Counted from the first letter of the stretch, positions 1 through 7,531 are shown. The stretch: 9,828 nucleotides of DNA from an uncultured Bacteroidales bacterium (GCA_900317065.1 ONFK01000041.1:1-9828); one strand, 5' to 3'. Numbers and translations are program-made. The notes: generated from the letters alone by a model not told the origin.

Positions 1-2055
1 GAGCAGATACTGGACAAATACGGCGACATCAAGGATTCCGCGTCCGACGAGCTTTTCGACATACGCAAGACCCTGCGCAGCAAGGAGGGTGCCGTGTCGA
101 AGAAGGCCGCGGCCATCCTGGCGCAGGCGCAGGCCGCCGGGCTGGCGGACGCTGAAGCCGGAGTGACCGTACGCGAAGGCAAGTACCTCATCCCCGTGGC
201 CAGTTCGGCCAAACGCAAACTCAGCGGCTTCGTCTACGGGGAATCCGCCACCGGCAAGACATCCTACATCGAACCTGCGGAACTGATAGAACTGGAGAAC
301 GAGATCGCGGAGCTGCACTTCGCCGAGACCCGCGAAATCGAGCGCATACTCTTTGAATTCACCGAATTCCTCCGTCCTTACATCCCCGATCTTCTGGCAA
401 GCGCAGCCTTCGTGGGAGAGATGGATTTCCTGATGGCCAAGGCCCGCACGGCCCTCGACCTCCGAGCCGGCATGCCGGTGATCGCCGACGACGGCACCCT
501 GAATCTCCGCAAGGCCCGCCATCCCCTTCTGGAAAAGGCCCTCGCGAAGGAAGGCCGCGAAATCGTACCCCAGAGCGTCACCCTCAACCCATCGAAACAT
601 ATCCTCCTCATATCCGGGCCGAACGCCGGCGGCAAGTCCGTCTGCCTCAAGACCGTGGGCCTGCTGCAGTACATGTTTCAGTGGGGTATGCTGATTCCCA
701 CCTCGGAGAGCTCGGAGCTGCCGGTGTTCGAACGCATCGCCGTCAGCATCGGGGACGACCAGTCTCTGGAGAACGACCTCAGCACTTACTCTTCCTTCCT
801 CGCCGACATGAAGGAGATGCTCTCCTTCGCGGACGCGCGCACGCTCGTGCTTATAGATGAGTTCGGTTCAGGCACGGAGCCCGCGGCGGGAGGGGCCATC
901 GCCGAATCCATCCTTGCCGAGCTGGACAGGCGCGGGGCATACGGAGTGATCACCACCCACTATACCAATCTCAAACTCTATGCATCCGGAGCCGACACGG
1001 GCGTGGTGAACGGAGCGATGCTCTTCGACGCAGCCCGCATAGAACCGCTGTTCCAGCTGGAGACGGGCCTGCCGGGCAATTCCTTCGCCTTCGAACTTGC
1101 AAGGAAGATGGGGCTGCCCGAGGCTATTGTGCACGACGCCGAAACCCGCGCGGGCGAAGAGTACGTGGGGATAGAACGCAACCTGCGCAGGATAGTCCGC
1201 AGGCGCAAGGCCCTGGACGAGAAACTCCAGAAGGTGAAGAGCACCGACAAGGCGCTGGAAGGCCTGGCCGCCAGGTACCAGAAGGAGCTCGAAGATATAC
1301 GCGACCAGAAGAAGAAGATCCTGGAAAGCGCGAAGCAGGAAGCTCAGGACATAGTGAAAGGCGCAGGCCGCCAGGTGGAGCGCACCATCCGCGAAATCAA
1401 GGAGAGCCAGGCGGACAAGGAGCGCACCAAAGCCGCCCGCCAGGAGCTCCAGGGCTTTCTGGGCGCACTCGAGCAGAAGAAGACCAAAGACGAATACATC
1501 GACCGCAAACTCGAGAAACTGCAGAAAAAGCAGGCCCGCAAGGCATCCGCCGGCGACGCTCCCGCTCCAGTGCAGAAGCAGGGCTCCCTCAAGGTCGGGG
1601 AGAAGGTGAAGGTGATCAGCTCCGGGCTGGTAGGCGAGGTTTCCAGAGTTTCTTCCAAGTCGGTGACCGTAATCATAGGCAGCATCAGCAGCACAATGTC
1701 GCCGGATGCAGTAGAAAGGATATCCTCCAATGAATTCCGGGAGATCTCCCGCAAGACCTTCGCAAAGCCGCAGCAGAAGGTGGACGCGAACATCACCTCG
1801 CGCAAACTCGGCTTCAAGCCGGAGATAGACCTTCGCGGAGCCCGCCTGCAGGAGGCGCTGGACGAGGTTATGCACTACTGCGACGACGCCCAGATGCTTG
1901 GCATACACAGCGTGCGGATCATCCACGGCAAAGGCACTGGAGTGCTGCGCGAAGAAATACAGAAGTTCCTCCGGGCCATGCCCGGAGTGGAGTCGGTGGC
2001 CGACGAGGACATACGTCACGGCGGCACCGGGGTGACCATAGTGACATTTGCGTGA
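1..2055 (+). CDS. mutS2: MutS2 family ATPase/Smr endonuclease, 5' partial
   Basis: The reading frame is open from base 1, so the apparent GTG start at 94 is internal; the residues before it (EQILDKYGDIKDSASDEL) are typical MutS2 core sequence. The window holds 684 codons of a protein usually near 780-830, so roughly the first 100-130 residues are missing. Visible parts in order: core/clamp region; Walker A GPNAGGKS (616-639); the Q-SLENDLSTYSSF signature (about 760-800); Walker B LVLIDEFGSGTEP (844-882); a long charged coiled coil (about 1150-1540); a small KOW-like beta domain (about 1590-1720); and a C-terminal Smr domain with IDLRG (1825-1839) and HGKGTG (1924-1941). No MutS mismatch-recognition domain is expected or seen. 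By family knowledge MutS2 splits collided ribosomes (Bacillus) or limits recombination (Helicobacter); which applies here is unknown. It is the first visible gene of a plus-strand convoy and is intact at its 3' end. Confidence 0.96.
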   Translation, partial: EQILDKYGDIKDSASDELFDIRKTLRSKEGAVSKKAAAILAQAQAAGLADAEAGVTVREGKYLIPVASSAKRKLSGFVYGESATGKTSYIEPAELIELENEIAELHFAETREIERILFEFTEFLRPYIPDLLASAAFVGEMDFLMAKARTALDLRAGMPVIADDGTLNLRKARHPLLEKALAKEGREIVPQSVTLNPSKHILLISGPNAGGKSVCLKTVGLLQYMFQWGMLIPTSESSELPVFERIAVSIGDDQSLENDLSTYSSFLADMKEMLSFADARTLVLIDEFGSGTEPAAGGAIAESILAELDRRGAYGVITTHYTNLKLYASGADTGVVNGAMLFDAARIEPLFQLETGLPGNSFAFELARKMGLPEAIVHDAETRAGEEYVGIERNLRRIVRRRKALDEKLQKVKSTDKALEGLAARYQKELEDIRDQKKKILESAKQEAQDIVKGAGRQVERTIREIKESQADKERTKAARQELQGFLGALEQKKTKDEYIDRKLEKLQKKQARKASAGDAPAPVQKQGSLKVGEKVKVISSGLVGEVSRVSSKSVTVIIGSISSTMSPDAVERISSNEFREISRKTFAKPQQKVDANITSRKLGFKPEIDLRGARLQEALDEVMHYCDDAQMLGIHSVRIIHGKGTGVLREEIQKFLRAMPGVESVADEDIRHGGTGVTIVTFA

Positions 2056-2420
2056 TGGATGCTGTAGGAAAGAAAGGCGAAGACGCCGCGGCCCTCTGGC
2101 TTGCGGGCAAGGGGCAGACGGTGCTGGAACGCAACTGGCGCGGAGGCCGCTGCGAGATAGACCTGATAACGGCTGACGGGAACGGCCTGCATTTTGTGGA
2201 AGTGAAGACCCGGAAAGCGCCCGTTGCGGCGGATCCGCTGGTGAACGTCACCGCGGCCAAGCAGAGAAACCTTGTGAAAGCCGCCTTGAATTACCTGCAT
2301 TCGGCCGACCGCAAGTTCGCCGATGCGGAAGTACACTTCGACGTCGTAACCGTCGTACTGGAAGACAATACCACATACATTCAATACTACCCACAAGCTT
2401 TTATACCGATATATGACTGA
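2055..2420 (+). CDS. yraN: UPF0102/YraN family nuclease-fold protein
   Basis: A 121-residue protein, normal length for the family. The ATG at 2055 overlaps the mutS2 stop by one base (TGATG), implying translational coupling; a GTG one codon earlier (2052) is possible but less likely. Recognisable motifs are GKKGEDAAALWL (5-16), RNW (26-28), EIDLI (34-38, with D36), FVEVKTR (47-53, with E49 and K51) and KQRNLVKAALNYL, together the restriction-endonuclease-like PD-(D/E)xK arrangement typical of UPF0102. The usual Gly before EIDLI is Cys33 here. The family is predicted to be a nuclease or Holliday-junction-type DNA-processing protein, but its physiological role is not established. The reading frame overlaps the next gene by 8 bases. 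Adjacency to mutS2 fits a nucleic-acid-processing role but does not prove it. Confidence 0.92.
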   Translation: MDAVGKKGEDAAALWLAGKGQTVLERNWRGGRCEIDLITADGNGLHFVEVKTRKAPVAADPLVNVTAAKQRNLVKAALNYLHSADRKFADAEVHFDVVTVVLEDNTTYIQYYPQAFIPIYD

Positions 2421-3498
2421 TCATAAATACTGTGTAATCCTGGCAGGAGGCATAGGGACCAGATTCTGGCCCCTCAGCAGAGAGTACCGCCCGAAACAGT
2501 TCCTGCGCGTATGGAACCAGGAAAAGAGTTTCATACGCTACACTTTCGAACGTATGGCCCGAAGCGTCAGCGTCGACCATATCCTGGTAGCTACCCTCGC
2601 CGATTACAAGGAACTCGTGCAGGAGCATCTGCCCGAACTCCCGGAAGAGAACATCATCCTCGAGCCCTACGGCAGGAACACCGCCCCCACCATAGCCTAC
2701 ACCGCACGCGTACTTCTGGAGAAAGATCCCGAGGCGGTGATGGTCGCCGTCCCTTCCGACCACGACATCTGCGACAACGCCATGTTCGACAAGAACATAG
2801 TCCGCGCCCTGGAATACGCGTCGGAGAACGACATCCTGCTCACCCTCGGCATTGTCCCCTCCCGTCCGGATACGAACTTCGGATATGTGCAGGTGACAGG
2901 CGGCAGCGCAGCATATTCCCTCGGAGACCCTGTCAAGGCCAAGACCTTCACGGAGAAACCGGACGCCGAACTCGCAAAGGTGTTCTTCGACAGCGGAGAA
3001 TTCCTCTGGAACAGCGGTATCTTCTTCTGGAAGGCCTCCGTCGTGCTGGCCGAAATGCGCAAATGCTGCCCAGACCTTGTACGCATCTGGGACGACTGGG
3101 ACAGGATAGACCGTGACATCCTCGTGGAAAGGGCCTATTCGGAGAGCATGAGAATCTCCATCGACTACGCCCTGATGGAGAAATCGGACAACGTGTGGGT
3201 GCTGCCCGCAAAGTTCATCTGGAGCGACATCGGCAGCTGGAGCACACTATACGAGGCCTCGGCGGATCCGGCCAATCACGGGAACGCCATCTCGCTCGAG
3301 GGCAAGAGCATCATCAAGGACGTGTCCAACTCCATCCTTGCAAGCACTGCCAGCGGCAAGCTTACCGTCGTGAGCAACCTGGACTCATACATGGTCATCG
3401 ATACGGACAAGGTGCTTCTCGTATGCCCGCGCGACGACCGCCGCATGCAGGAAATACTCTCGGAACTGGCTCTCCCGGAATACAGTGAATTCAAATAA
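2413..3498 (+). CDS. manC: Mannose-1-phosphate guanylyltransferase (GDP-mannose pyrophosphorylase)
   Basis: A 361-residue cytoplasmic nucleotidyltransferase that makes GDP-mannose from mannose-1-phosphate and GTP, feeding surface glycans and GDP-fucose-type sugars. Visible motifs: nucleotide-binding GGIGTRFWPLSREYRPKQF (12-30), with the catalytic GTR and PKQF; EPYGRNTAP (84-92); PSDHD (114-118); FTEKP, the sugar-1-phosphate motif; NSGIFFW; and DIGSW. The length matches the single-domain type: no C-terminal phosphomannose isomerase domain is present, so fructose-6-phosphate to mannose-6-phosphate conversion must be encoded elsewhere. The ATG at 2413 lies inside the end of the UPF0102 gene (8-base overlap) and the stop is 1 base before the next ATG. 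The manC symbol is used in the family sense; the exact sugar specificity is inferred from motifs. Confidence 0.95.
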   Translation: MTDHKYCVILAGGIGTRFWPLSREYRPKQFLRVWNQEKSFIRYTFERMARSVSVDHILVATLADYKELVQEHLPELPEENIILEPYGRNTAPTIAYTARVLLEKDPEAVMVAVPSDHDICDNAMFDKNIVRALEYASENDILLTLGIVPSRPDTNFGYVQVTGGSAAYSLGDPVKAKTFTEKPDAELAKVFFDSGEFLWNSGIFFWKASVVLAEMRKCCPDLVRIWDDWDRIDRDILVERAYSESMRISIDYALMEKSDNVWVLPAKFIWSDIGSWSTLYEASADPANHGNAISLEGKSIIKDVSNSILASTASGKLTVVSNLDSYMVIDTDKVLLVCPRDDRRMQEILSELALPEYSEFK

Positions 3499-3499
3499 A

Positions 3500-4483
3500 A
3501 TGATAGACTACAATCTGTTCGAAGACATACTCGGATTCGACTCCACGTCGGGCAGGGAAAGGCCGCTTGCCGAATTCCTCGCCAAGCGCCTGAAGGCTCC
3601 CAAGGTGGAAACTTTCGAGGTCGGCGACGGCACCGTGGACCTGCTGTTCAGCTGGGGCGTGCCCAAGGTCGTGTTCTGCACCCATATGGACACTGTGCCG
3701 CCGTACATCGCTCCGCACGTGAAAGACGACGTGGTCACCGGCCGCGGGAGCTGCGATGCCAAAGGGCAGATAATAGCGATGTATACCGCCTGCCAGGAAC
3801 TTGCCGCAAGCGGGCGCGACGGCTTTGCCTTGTTGCTGTTGAGCGGCGAGGAAACCGGTTCCTGGGGCGCAAAGGCTTTCGCCCGCCTGCCCTTCAAGGC
3901 GGATCTGCTGATTATCGGCGAGCCGACCGAAAACAAGATGATATCCGCCTCCAAAGGCACCAAGGCCTACGAACTTGTGTTCAAGGGCGAAGCTTTCCAT
4001 TCGGGATATCCGCAGTTCGGCAGCAGCGCGGTAGAGAAATTCGTGGATTTTGTCAATGCGCTGCGGGCCAAGCACTTCCCCTTCGACGACGTACTTGGAG
4101 ACACTACATACAATATAGGTAAGCTGGTGAGTGACAATCCCCAGAACATACTGAGCCCGGAACTGCAGTGCCGCCTGTATTTCCGCACCACCTTCGCCTC
4201 CGACGCACAGGTGCATGAGTGGATGATGAACTCCGTGCACGGCGAGAGCGTAAGCGTACGCTTCGTTGGAGGAGACATCCCTTCGGCATATACCGTTTTC
4301 GAGGGCTTCCCCAGCGGGCCGGTCGCTTTCGGCAGCGACGCCCCGCACCTGTCGAACTTCCGCCGCAAGATCATCTGCGGCCCCGGCAGCATCCGCTTCG
4401 CCCACCGCGACGACGAGCACGTGCTGACAGCCGACCTGGAGCAGGCCGTCCGCAACTATATCCGATTCTTTGAGCTGGCCTAG
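3500..4483 (+). CDS. M20 family zinc metallohydrolase (ArgE/DapE-type deacylase)
   Basis: A 327-residue protein from the ATG at 3500, one base after the manC stop. A GTG at 3485 would add five residues but would overlap manC by 14 bases, so the ATG is preferred. M20 metal-site motifs are all present: HMDTVP (His62, Asp64), GRGSCDAKG (Asp86, bridging ligand), SGEETG (catalytic Glu117, metal Glu118), GEPT (Glu141), FHSGYP (His167, dimerisation-domain histidine) and FAHRDDEHV (His302). No signal peptide, so probably cytoplasmic. Family members remove acetyl or succinyl groups from amino acids (acetylornithine deacetylase, succinyl-diaminopimelate desuccinylase, carboxypeptidases). Substrate cannot be assigned; asd next door might suggest the lysine branch, but many Bacteroidota use the DapL route without DapE, and an ArgE-like role is equally possible. 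The last base pairs are shared with the convergent asd stop. Confidence 0.9.
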   Translation: MIDYNLFEDILGFDSTSGRERPLAEFLAKRLKAPKVETFEVGDGTVDLLFSWGVPKVVFCTHMDTVPPYIAPHVKDDVVTGRGSCDAKGQIIAMYTACQELAASGRDGFALLLLSGEETGSWGAKAFARLPFKADLLIIGEPTENKMISASKGTKAYELVFKGEAFHSGYPQFGSSAVEKFVDFVNALRAKHFPFDDVLGDTTYNIGKLVSDNPQNILSPELQCRLYFRTTFASDAQVHEWMMNSVHGESVSVRFVGGDIPSAYTVFEGFPSGPVAFGSDAPHLSNFRRKIICGPGSIRFAHRDDEHVLTADLEQAVRNYIRFFELA

Positions 4484-5529
4484 ATCAGGCCCTTTTCGAG
4501 AAGGAGCTGGGCGATCTGGACGGCGTTGGTGGCTGCGCCTTTGCGGATATTGTCGCTGACGCACCAGAAGTTGAGAGTATTCGGCTGGCTGAAATCCTCG
4601 CGGATACGCCCCACGAACACGTCGTCCTTGCCCCAGGCGTAGAGCGGCATGGGATATACGTTGTGCGAGGGATCGTCAAGCACGGTAACCCCGGGCTCGG
4701 AAGCCATCAGACTGCGGATCTGCGCGATGGTGAAGGGCTTGCAGGTTTCGACGTTGACGCTCTCGGAGTGCCCGCCCTGTACCGGCACGCGGACGGTGGT
4801 GGCGGTGACGGCGATACTGTCGTCGCGCAGTATCTTCTTAGTCTCGTTCACCATCTTCATCTCCTCCTTGGTGTAACCGTTGTCAAGGAAGGAATCGATG
4901 TGCGGGAGAATGTTCTGGTCGATGGGATAGGGGTAGACGGCGGGATACTCGCCCCAGTGTCCGAGGGAGGTCGCCGGAGCCAGCGGATCCCCTTCAGGCC
5001 TTTCCTTCTCCGCTATGCCGCGTTCGGTGTTCATCTGGGCGATAGCCTTGTAGCCGGTGCCGGTGACGCTCTGATAGGTTGATACCACTATGCGCTTGAT
5101 TCCCAGCTCTTTATGTATGGGAGCGAGGGGCAAAACCATCTGGATGGTGGAGCAGTTTGGGTTGGCTATGATGTAGTCGTCGGCAGTGAGCACGTCGCCG
5201 TTGATCTCCGGCACAACCAACTTCTTCGTAGCATCCATACGCCAGAAGGATGAGTTGTCGACCACGCGGCAGCCTGCAGCGGCGAAGAGCGGCGCGAGCT
5301 GGTGCGAAGTTTCCCCGCCGGCACTGAAGAGGGCGAGCTGCGGCTTCGCGGCGATGGCATCTTCGGCAGATACCACCGTCCAGTCGCGGCCCTTGAATGA
5401 GACCTTCCGGCCAATGGATTTTTCGGACGCGACGGGGATGAGTTCATCCACCGGGAAATTCCTTTCCTCCAGCACCTGGAGCATTCTTGTGCCCACCAGA
5501 CCCGTGGCACCAACGAGAGCTACTTTCAT
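4480..5529 (-). CDS. asd: Aspartate-semialdehyde dehydrogenase
   Basis: A 349-residue enzyme reducing beta-aspartyl phosphate to aspartate semialdehyde with NADPH, the branch point to lysine/diaminopimelate, threonine, methionine and isoleucine. The frame extends 27 codons upstream to 5610, but the ATG at 5529 gives the canonical N-terminus MKVALVGATGLVG with the dinucleotide-binding GATGLVG at 7-13, and the upstream codons would run into the divergent gene; 5529 is therefore chosen. The catalytic cysteine is Cys126 in ANPNCSTIQM, the substrate region is TYQSVTGTGYKA, and the catalytic histidine is His254 in VRVPVQGGHSESVNVE, with Arg247 nearby. The length is normal. It converges on the M20 gene, overlapping by four bases. 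It should act directly after the aspartokinase half of ThrA, encoded about 2 kb away on the same strand but separated by three other genes. Confidence 0.97.
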   Translation of the reverse strand: MKVALVGATGLVGTRMLQVLEERNFPVDELIPVASEKSIGRKVSFKGRDWTVVSAEDAIAAKPQLALFSAGGETSHQLAPLFAAAGCRVVDNSSFWRMDATKKLVVPEINGDVLTADDYIIANPNCSTIQMVLPLAPIHKELGIKRIVVSTYQSVTGTGYKAIAQMNTERGIAEKERPEGDPLAPATSLGHWGEYPAVYPYPIDQNILPHIDSFLDNGYTKEEMKMVNETKKILRDDSIAVTATTVRVPVQGGHSESVNVETCKPFTIAQIRSLMASEPGVTVLDDPSHNVYPMPLYAWGKDDVFVGRIREDFSQPNTLNFWCVSDNIRKGAATNAVQIAQLLLEKGLI

Positions 5530-5544
5530 AATTTCAATTTTATA

Positions 5545-5552
5545 CAAATATA
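5545..5552 (-). promoter_or_regulatory. Candidate Bacteroidota -7 box for asd
   Basis: On the minus strand this reads TATATTTG, an exact match to the Bacteroidota TAnnTTTG consensus, ending 15 bases before the asd ATG. A TTTC about 17 bases further upstream could be a weak -33 element (consensus TTTG or TTG, usual spacing nearer 19-21), so the -33 support is poor. The tiny 38-base divergent gap leaves little room for another promoter. Confidence 0.45.
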
Positions 5553-5555
5553 ATG

Positions 5556-5563
5556 TAATTTTG
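5556..5563 (+). promoter_or_regulatory. Candidate Bacteroidota -7 box for the divergent barrel gene
   Basis: Reads TAATTTTG, matching TAnnTTTG, with TTTC at 5532-5535 twenty bases upstream as a one-mismatch -33 element. It lies only four bases before the ATG at 5568, so if used the transcript would be leaderless or nearly so. It sits three bases from the asd -7 box on the other strand, so polymerase could probably not occupy both at once. Confidence 0.35.
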
Positions 5564-5567
5564 CAAT

Positions 5568-6284
5568 ATGAAACGACTTGTACTGGCACTTTCGGCCATC
5601 GCTGCAACATTTACGGCGGGGGCGCAAGAATTCAGCATAGACGGCTCGGTGGAACTGTACTCGGCCTACATCTGGCGCGGCGACAAGGTCTGCGGCACGC
5701 AATTTTCGCCATCGGTGAGTTTCAATTACGGAGGATGGACCTTGCAGAGTTTCGGTTTCCTGGCGATAGACGGCAGGTACAAGGAGATAGACTGGGACCT
5801 CTATTACAACTACAAGGATTTCTCATTCCACTTCGCCGACTACTTCTACCACGGCAGCAGCTACACCGCTCCGGAGAACTACTTCAATTTCAAGAAGGGA
5901 GAAAGCACCCACGTGCTGGAAGGGATTGTATGCTATGAGCCGGAGAGCCTGCCGCTTGCGGCAAGATGGTTCACCTTCGTATTCGGCAGCTGGCTGCCGC
6001 AAGCCGACGGAAGCCTCGGGAGGAACACGTTTTCGTCTTATCTGGAACTGGGAGCATATCACAGATTTGAGAACGGCGGAAAGCTGTCGCTATTCTGCGG
6101 TTCCAGCGTGCTGAAGGGCGCCTACACAAACTACACCCGCGACTTCGCCGTGATCCATCTCGAACTTCGTTACACCCGCGACCTCGACATAGCCGGCGCC
6201 CGCATCCCCGTCACGGCATCATACACCATCAACCCATACGCCCGCACCAGTTTCCTGAATGCGGGCGTTGGGGTGAGGTTCTGA
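5568..6284 (+). CDS. Small outer-membrane beta-barrel protein, putative porin-like
   Basis: A 238-residue protein with a clear signal peptide (MKRLVLALSAIAATFTAGAQ, cleavage near residue 19-20). The mature chain is rich in alternating aromatic/hydrophobic strands and ends in Phe (AGVGVRF), as outer-membrane barrels do. The early motif SAYIWRG (32-38) followed by a region like QFSPSVSFNYGG resembles the TorF-like putative porin group and an uncharacterised Bacteroidales barrel family that I recall with the same order of WRG, 'DW', 'DYF', 'NYF' and 'H-EG-Y' elements. No enzyme motif or plug domain is seen. Function and cargo are unknown. It is divergent from asd with 38 bases between starts, and convergent with the next barrel gene with 5 bases between stops. 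It is probably a stand-alone transcription unit. Confidence 0.85.
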   Translation: MKRLVLALSAIAATFTAGAQEFSIDGSVELYSAYIWRGDKVCGTQFSPSVSFNYGGWTLQSFGFLAIDGRYKEIDWDLYYNYKDFSFHFADYFYHGSSYTAPENYFNFKKGESTHVLEGIVCYEPESLPLAARWFTFVFGSWLPQADGSLGRNTFSSYLELGAYHRFENGGKLSLFCGSSVLKGAYTNYTRDFAVIHLELRYTRDLDIAGARIPVTASYTINPYARTSFLNAGVGVRF

Positions 6285-6295
6285 GTTTTTCAGAA
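6279..6295. repeat. Stop-codon hairpin between convergent barrel genes
   Basis: A perfect 6-base inverted repeat TTCTGA / TCAGAA with a 5-base GTTTT loop. Each arm carries one of the two TGA stop codons (6282-6284 on plus, 6290-6292 on minus). No T tract follows on either strand, so it is not a classical intrinsic terminator. It might mark a weak bidirectional 3' end, or be a chance result of two TGA codons facing each other. Confidence 0.4.
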
Positions 6296-6916
6296 AAGAT
6301 AATGGATCCCTGCCGAAATATTGTGCCTCCTGTCTTTTGAGGCGTTGCCTTCGTAGTATGGCAGAAGATTGGTGCTGTAGTGCAGTGTCAACCTGACCTT
6401 CTGCAGATCAACACCCAGACCCGCCATGGCAAGAACATTCAGCCGTCGCTTGTCTCCTCCTGCCTCGTAATCGGATTCACGGCTCCCGAAATCGCTGTTG
6501 GACACATTGTATTTCATATCCGAGACAAGCCCGACCTGAACCGCAGGGCCGGCAGAAACGAATATCCTCTTGCCGGGCTCGAATTCACTGCCAAGGCAGA
6601 GATTGAGGGGGATGTCGAACTTGTGCTCGATTCTGTCATAATCAAATATGGCACCGGACACTCCCGACGAACTCCAGATGCTGCCGGATGTTTCGCCACT
6701 TTCCGTCAGGAACGAGTAATAAATTGCCGGCTCGAATGACAGGGAATTGCTGATTCTGTAAGTGGTTCCGCCTCCCAGAAACAGACCGTTGAAATGGACA
6801 CTTTCCGATTCGTCCGGACTGATGGCGTGGACATAACCGGCACCGAAGTAATTCTGCGCTAGAACCGCCACCGGCAATGCCAGCGCAATAATCGATGTAA
6901 AAAGGCATTTACGCAT
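6290..6916 (-). CDS. Outer-membrane beta-barrel protein (OMP_b-brl type)
   Basis: A 208-residue protein with signal peptide MRKCLFTSIIALALPVAVLA ending before Gln21. The mature part starts with NYFGAGYVHAIS, has a GGGTTYRISNSLSFEPAIYY strand pair, then FDIPLNLCLG (the 'iPl' strand common in small Bacteroidota barrels) and FVSAGPAVQVGLVS, and ends in GIHYLF with the C-terminal Phe signature. This is the usual layout of the small 8-stranded 'porin family' barrels (outer membrane protein beta-barrel domain), whose specific roles are mostly unknown. It is not an obvious paralog of the barrel encoded at 5568. It lies 24 bases downstream of the lipoprotein gene on the same strand, so the two may be co-transcribed; no good TAnnTTTG box is visible in the gap. 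Its base composition is closer to the host genes than the lipoprotein gene's. Confidence 0.87.
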   Translation of the reverse strand: MRKCLFTSIIALALPVAVLAQNYFGAGYVHAISPDESESVHFNGLFLGGGTTYRISNSLSFEPAIYYSFLTESGETSGSIWSSSGVSGAIFDYDRIEHKFDIPLNLCLGSEFEPGKRIFVSAGPAVQVGLVSDMKYNVSNSDFGSRESDYEAGGDKRRLNVLAMAGLGVDLQKVRLTLHYSTNLLPYYEGNASKDRRHNISAGIHYLF

Positions 6917-6940
6917 AGTGCAGTGTAAGTATAGTTAAGG

Positions 6941-7531
6941 TCATTTGCTGTATTTCTCTACTACTTCTTCGTAGGGAGGCCACATATGGATATCTTTCAT
7001 ACGCTCGTCGGGAGGGAAATGAAGTTCTAAAGCGCCGTCTATATTCAACAATGAATAAATATCGTTTATTTTCAAATCATACCTCACAAGATATTCATCA
7101 GCGCCATAAAACTGAGTATAGAATTGCTCAGAATCATGTATTTCGTTCCATTTGGCGTCATATATTGAACGGTCTATAACAAAAAATGGAATAAAATCGC
7201 ACGTGGTCGGAAACCAGTCTTCGAATGACTCAAAACGCTCGCGCCAGAATGATGTCGAATTCGGAAGGACCGATGAAAAACCATCACACTTCCTTTGAAT
7301 CAATGATACCATAGTAGTATCATATGGAATATCCTTTATCCATTTCTGTGCCCAGCCATAATCATTCACGATTGAAACGCCTATCTTTATATCAGTATCA
7401 TTGTAGAAAACCATGGATGTTGTCTTTTTAAATGGATTATTACATGAATACACAAATAGCGACAGAATAAGTATTAGAAGCATATTTTTTTTATTAATAC
7501 TTGCAGGGCTTTGACGTCTTACTAAAGGCAT
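6941..7531 (-). CDS. Orphan lipoprotein, AT-rich, Bacteroidales hypothetical family
   Basis: A 196-residue protein with a hydrophobic stretch (LLILILSLFVYS, 18-29) ending in Cys30, a plausible lipobox (V-Y-S-C). The mature end NNPFKK lacks the acidic cluster of surface-exported lipoproteins, so the periplasmic face is more likely. The ATG at 7531 gives positive residues (RR, KK) before the hydrophobic core; the ATG at 7483 gives none, and an ATT at 7498 would give a classical short N-K-K-N leader, so the start is uncertain. The C-terminal half (PFFVIDRSIYDAKWNEI, then LVRYDLKINDIYSLLN, then FPPDERMK) resembles, from memory, small uncharacterised gut Bacteroidales lipoproteins with an 'RYDLs-DL--LN' signature. 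GC is near 37% in a 60-base sample (7081-7140), far below its neighbours. Function unknown. Confidence 0.75.
   Translation of the reverse strand: MPLVRRQSPASINKKNMLLILILSLFVYSCNNPFKKTTSMVFYNDTDIKIGVSIVNDYGWAQKWIKDIPYDTTMVSLIQRKCDGFSSVLPNSTSFWRERFESFEDWFPTTCDFIPFFVIDRSIYDAKWNEIHDSEQFYTQFYGADEYLVRYDLKINDIYSLLNIDGALELHFPPDERMKDIHMWPPYEEVVEKYSK

Noticed and set aside
94..96. GTG at 94 as the start of mutS2
   Set aside because: The same frame is open to base 1 with typical MutS2 sequence, so this GTG is an internal valine codon.
868..2019. A 383-codon open frame on the minus strand opposite mutS2
   Set aside because: It mirrors the GC-rich codon pattern of mutS2, gives a low-complexity Leu/Ala-rich product with no family motif, and mutS2 on the plus strand is beyond doubt.
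3491..4564. A 357-codon open frame on the minus strand opposite the M20 gene
   Set aside because: The product is compositionally odd without recognisable domains, it overlaps the real asd 3' end in another frame, and the plus-strand M20 motifs are complete.
5530..5610. N-terminal extension of asd by 27 codons
   Set aside because: It would precede the canonical MKVALVGATG start, contain no conserved sequence and overlap the start of the divergent barrel gene.
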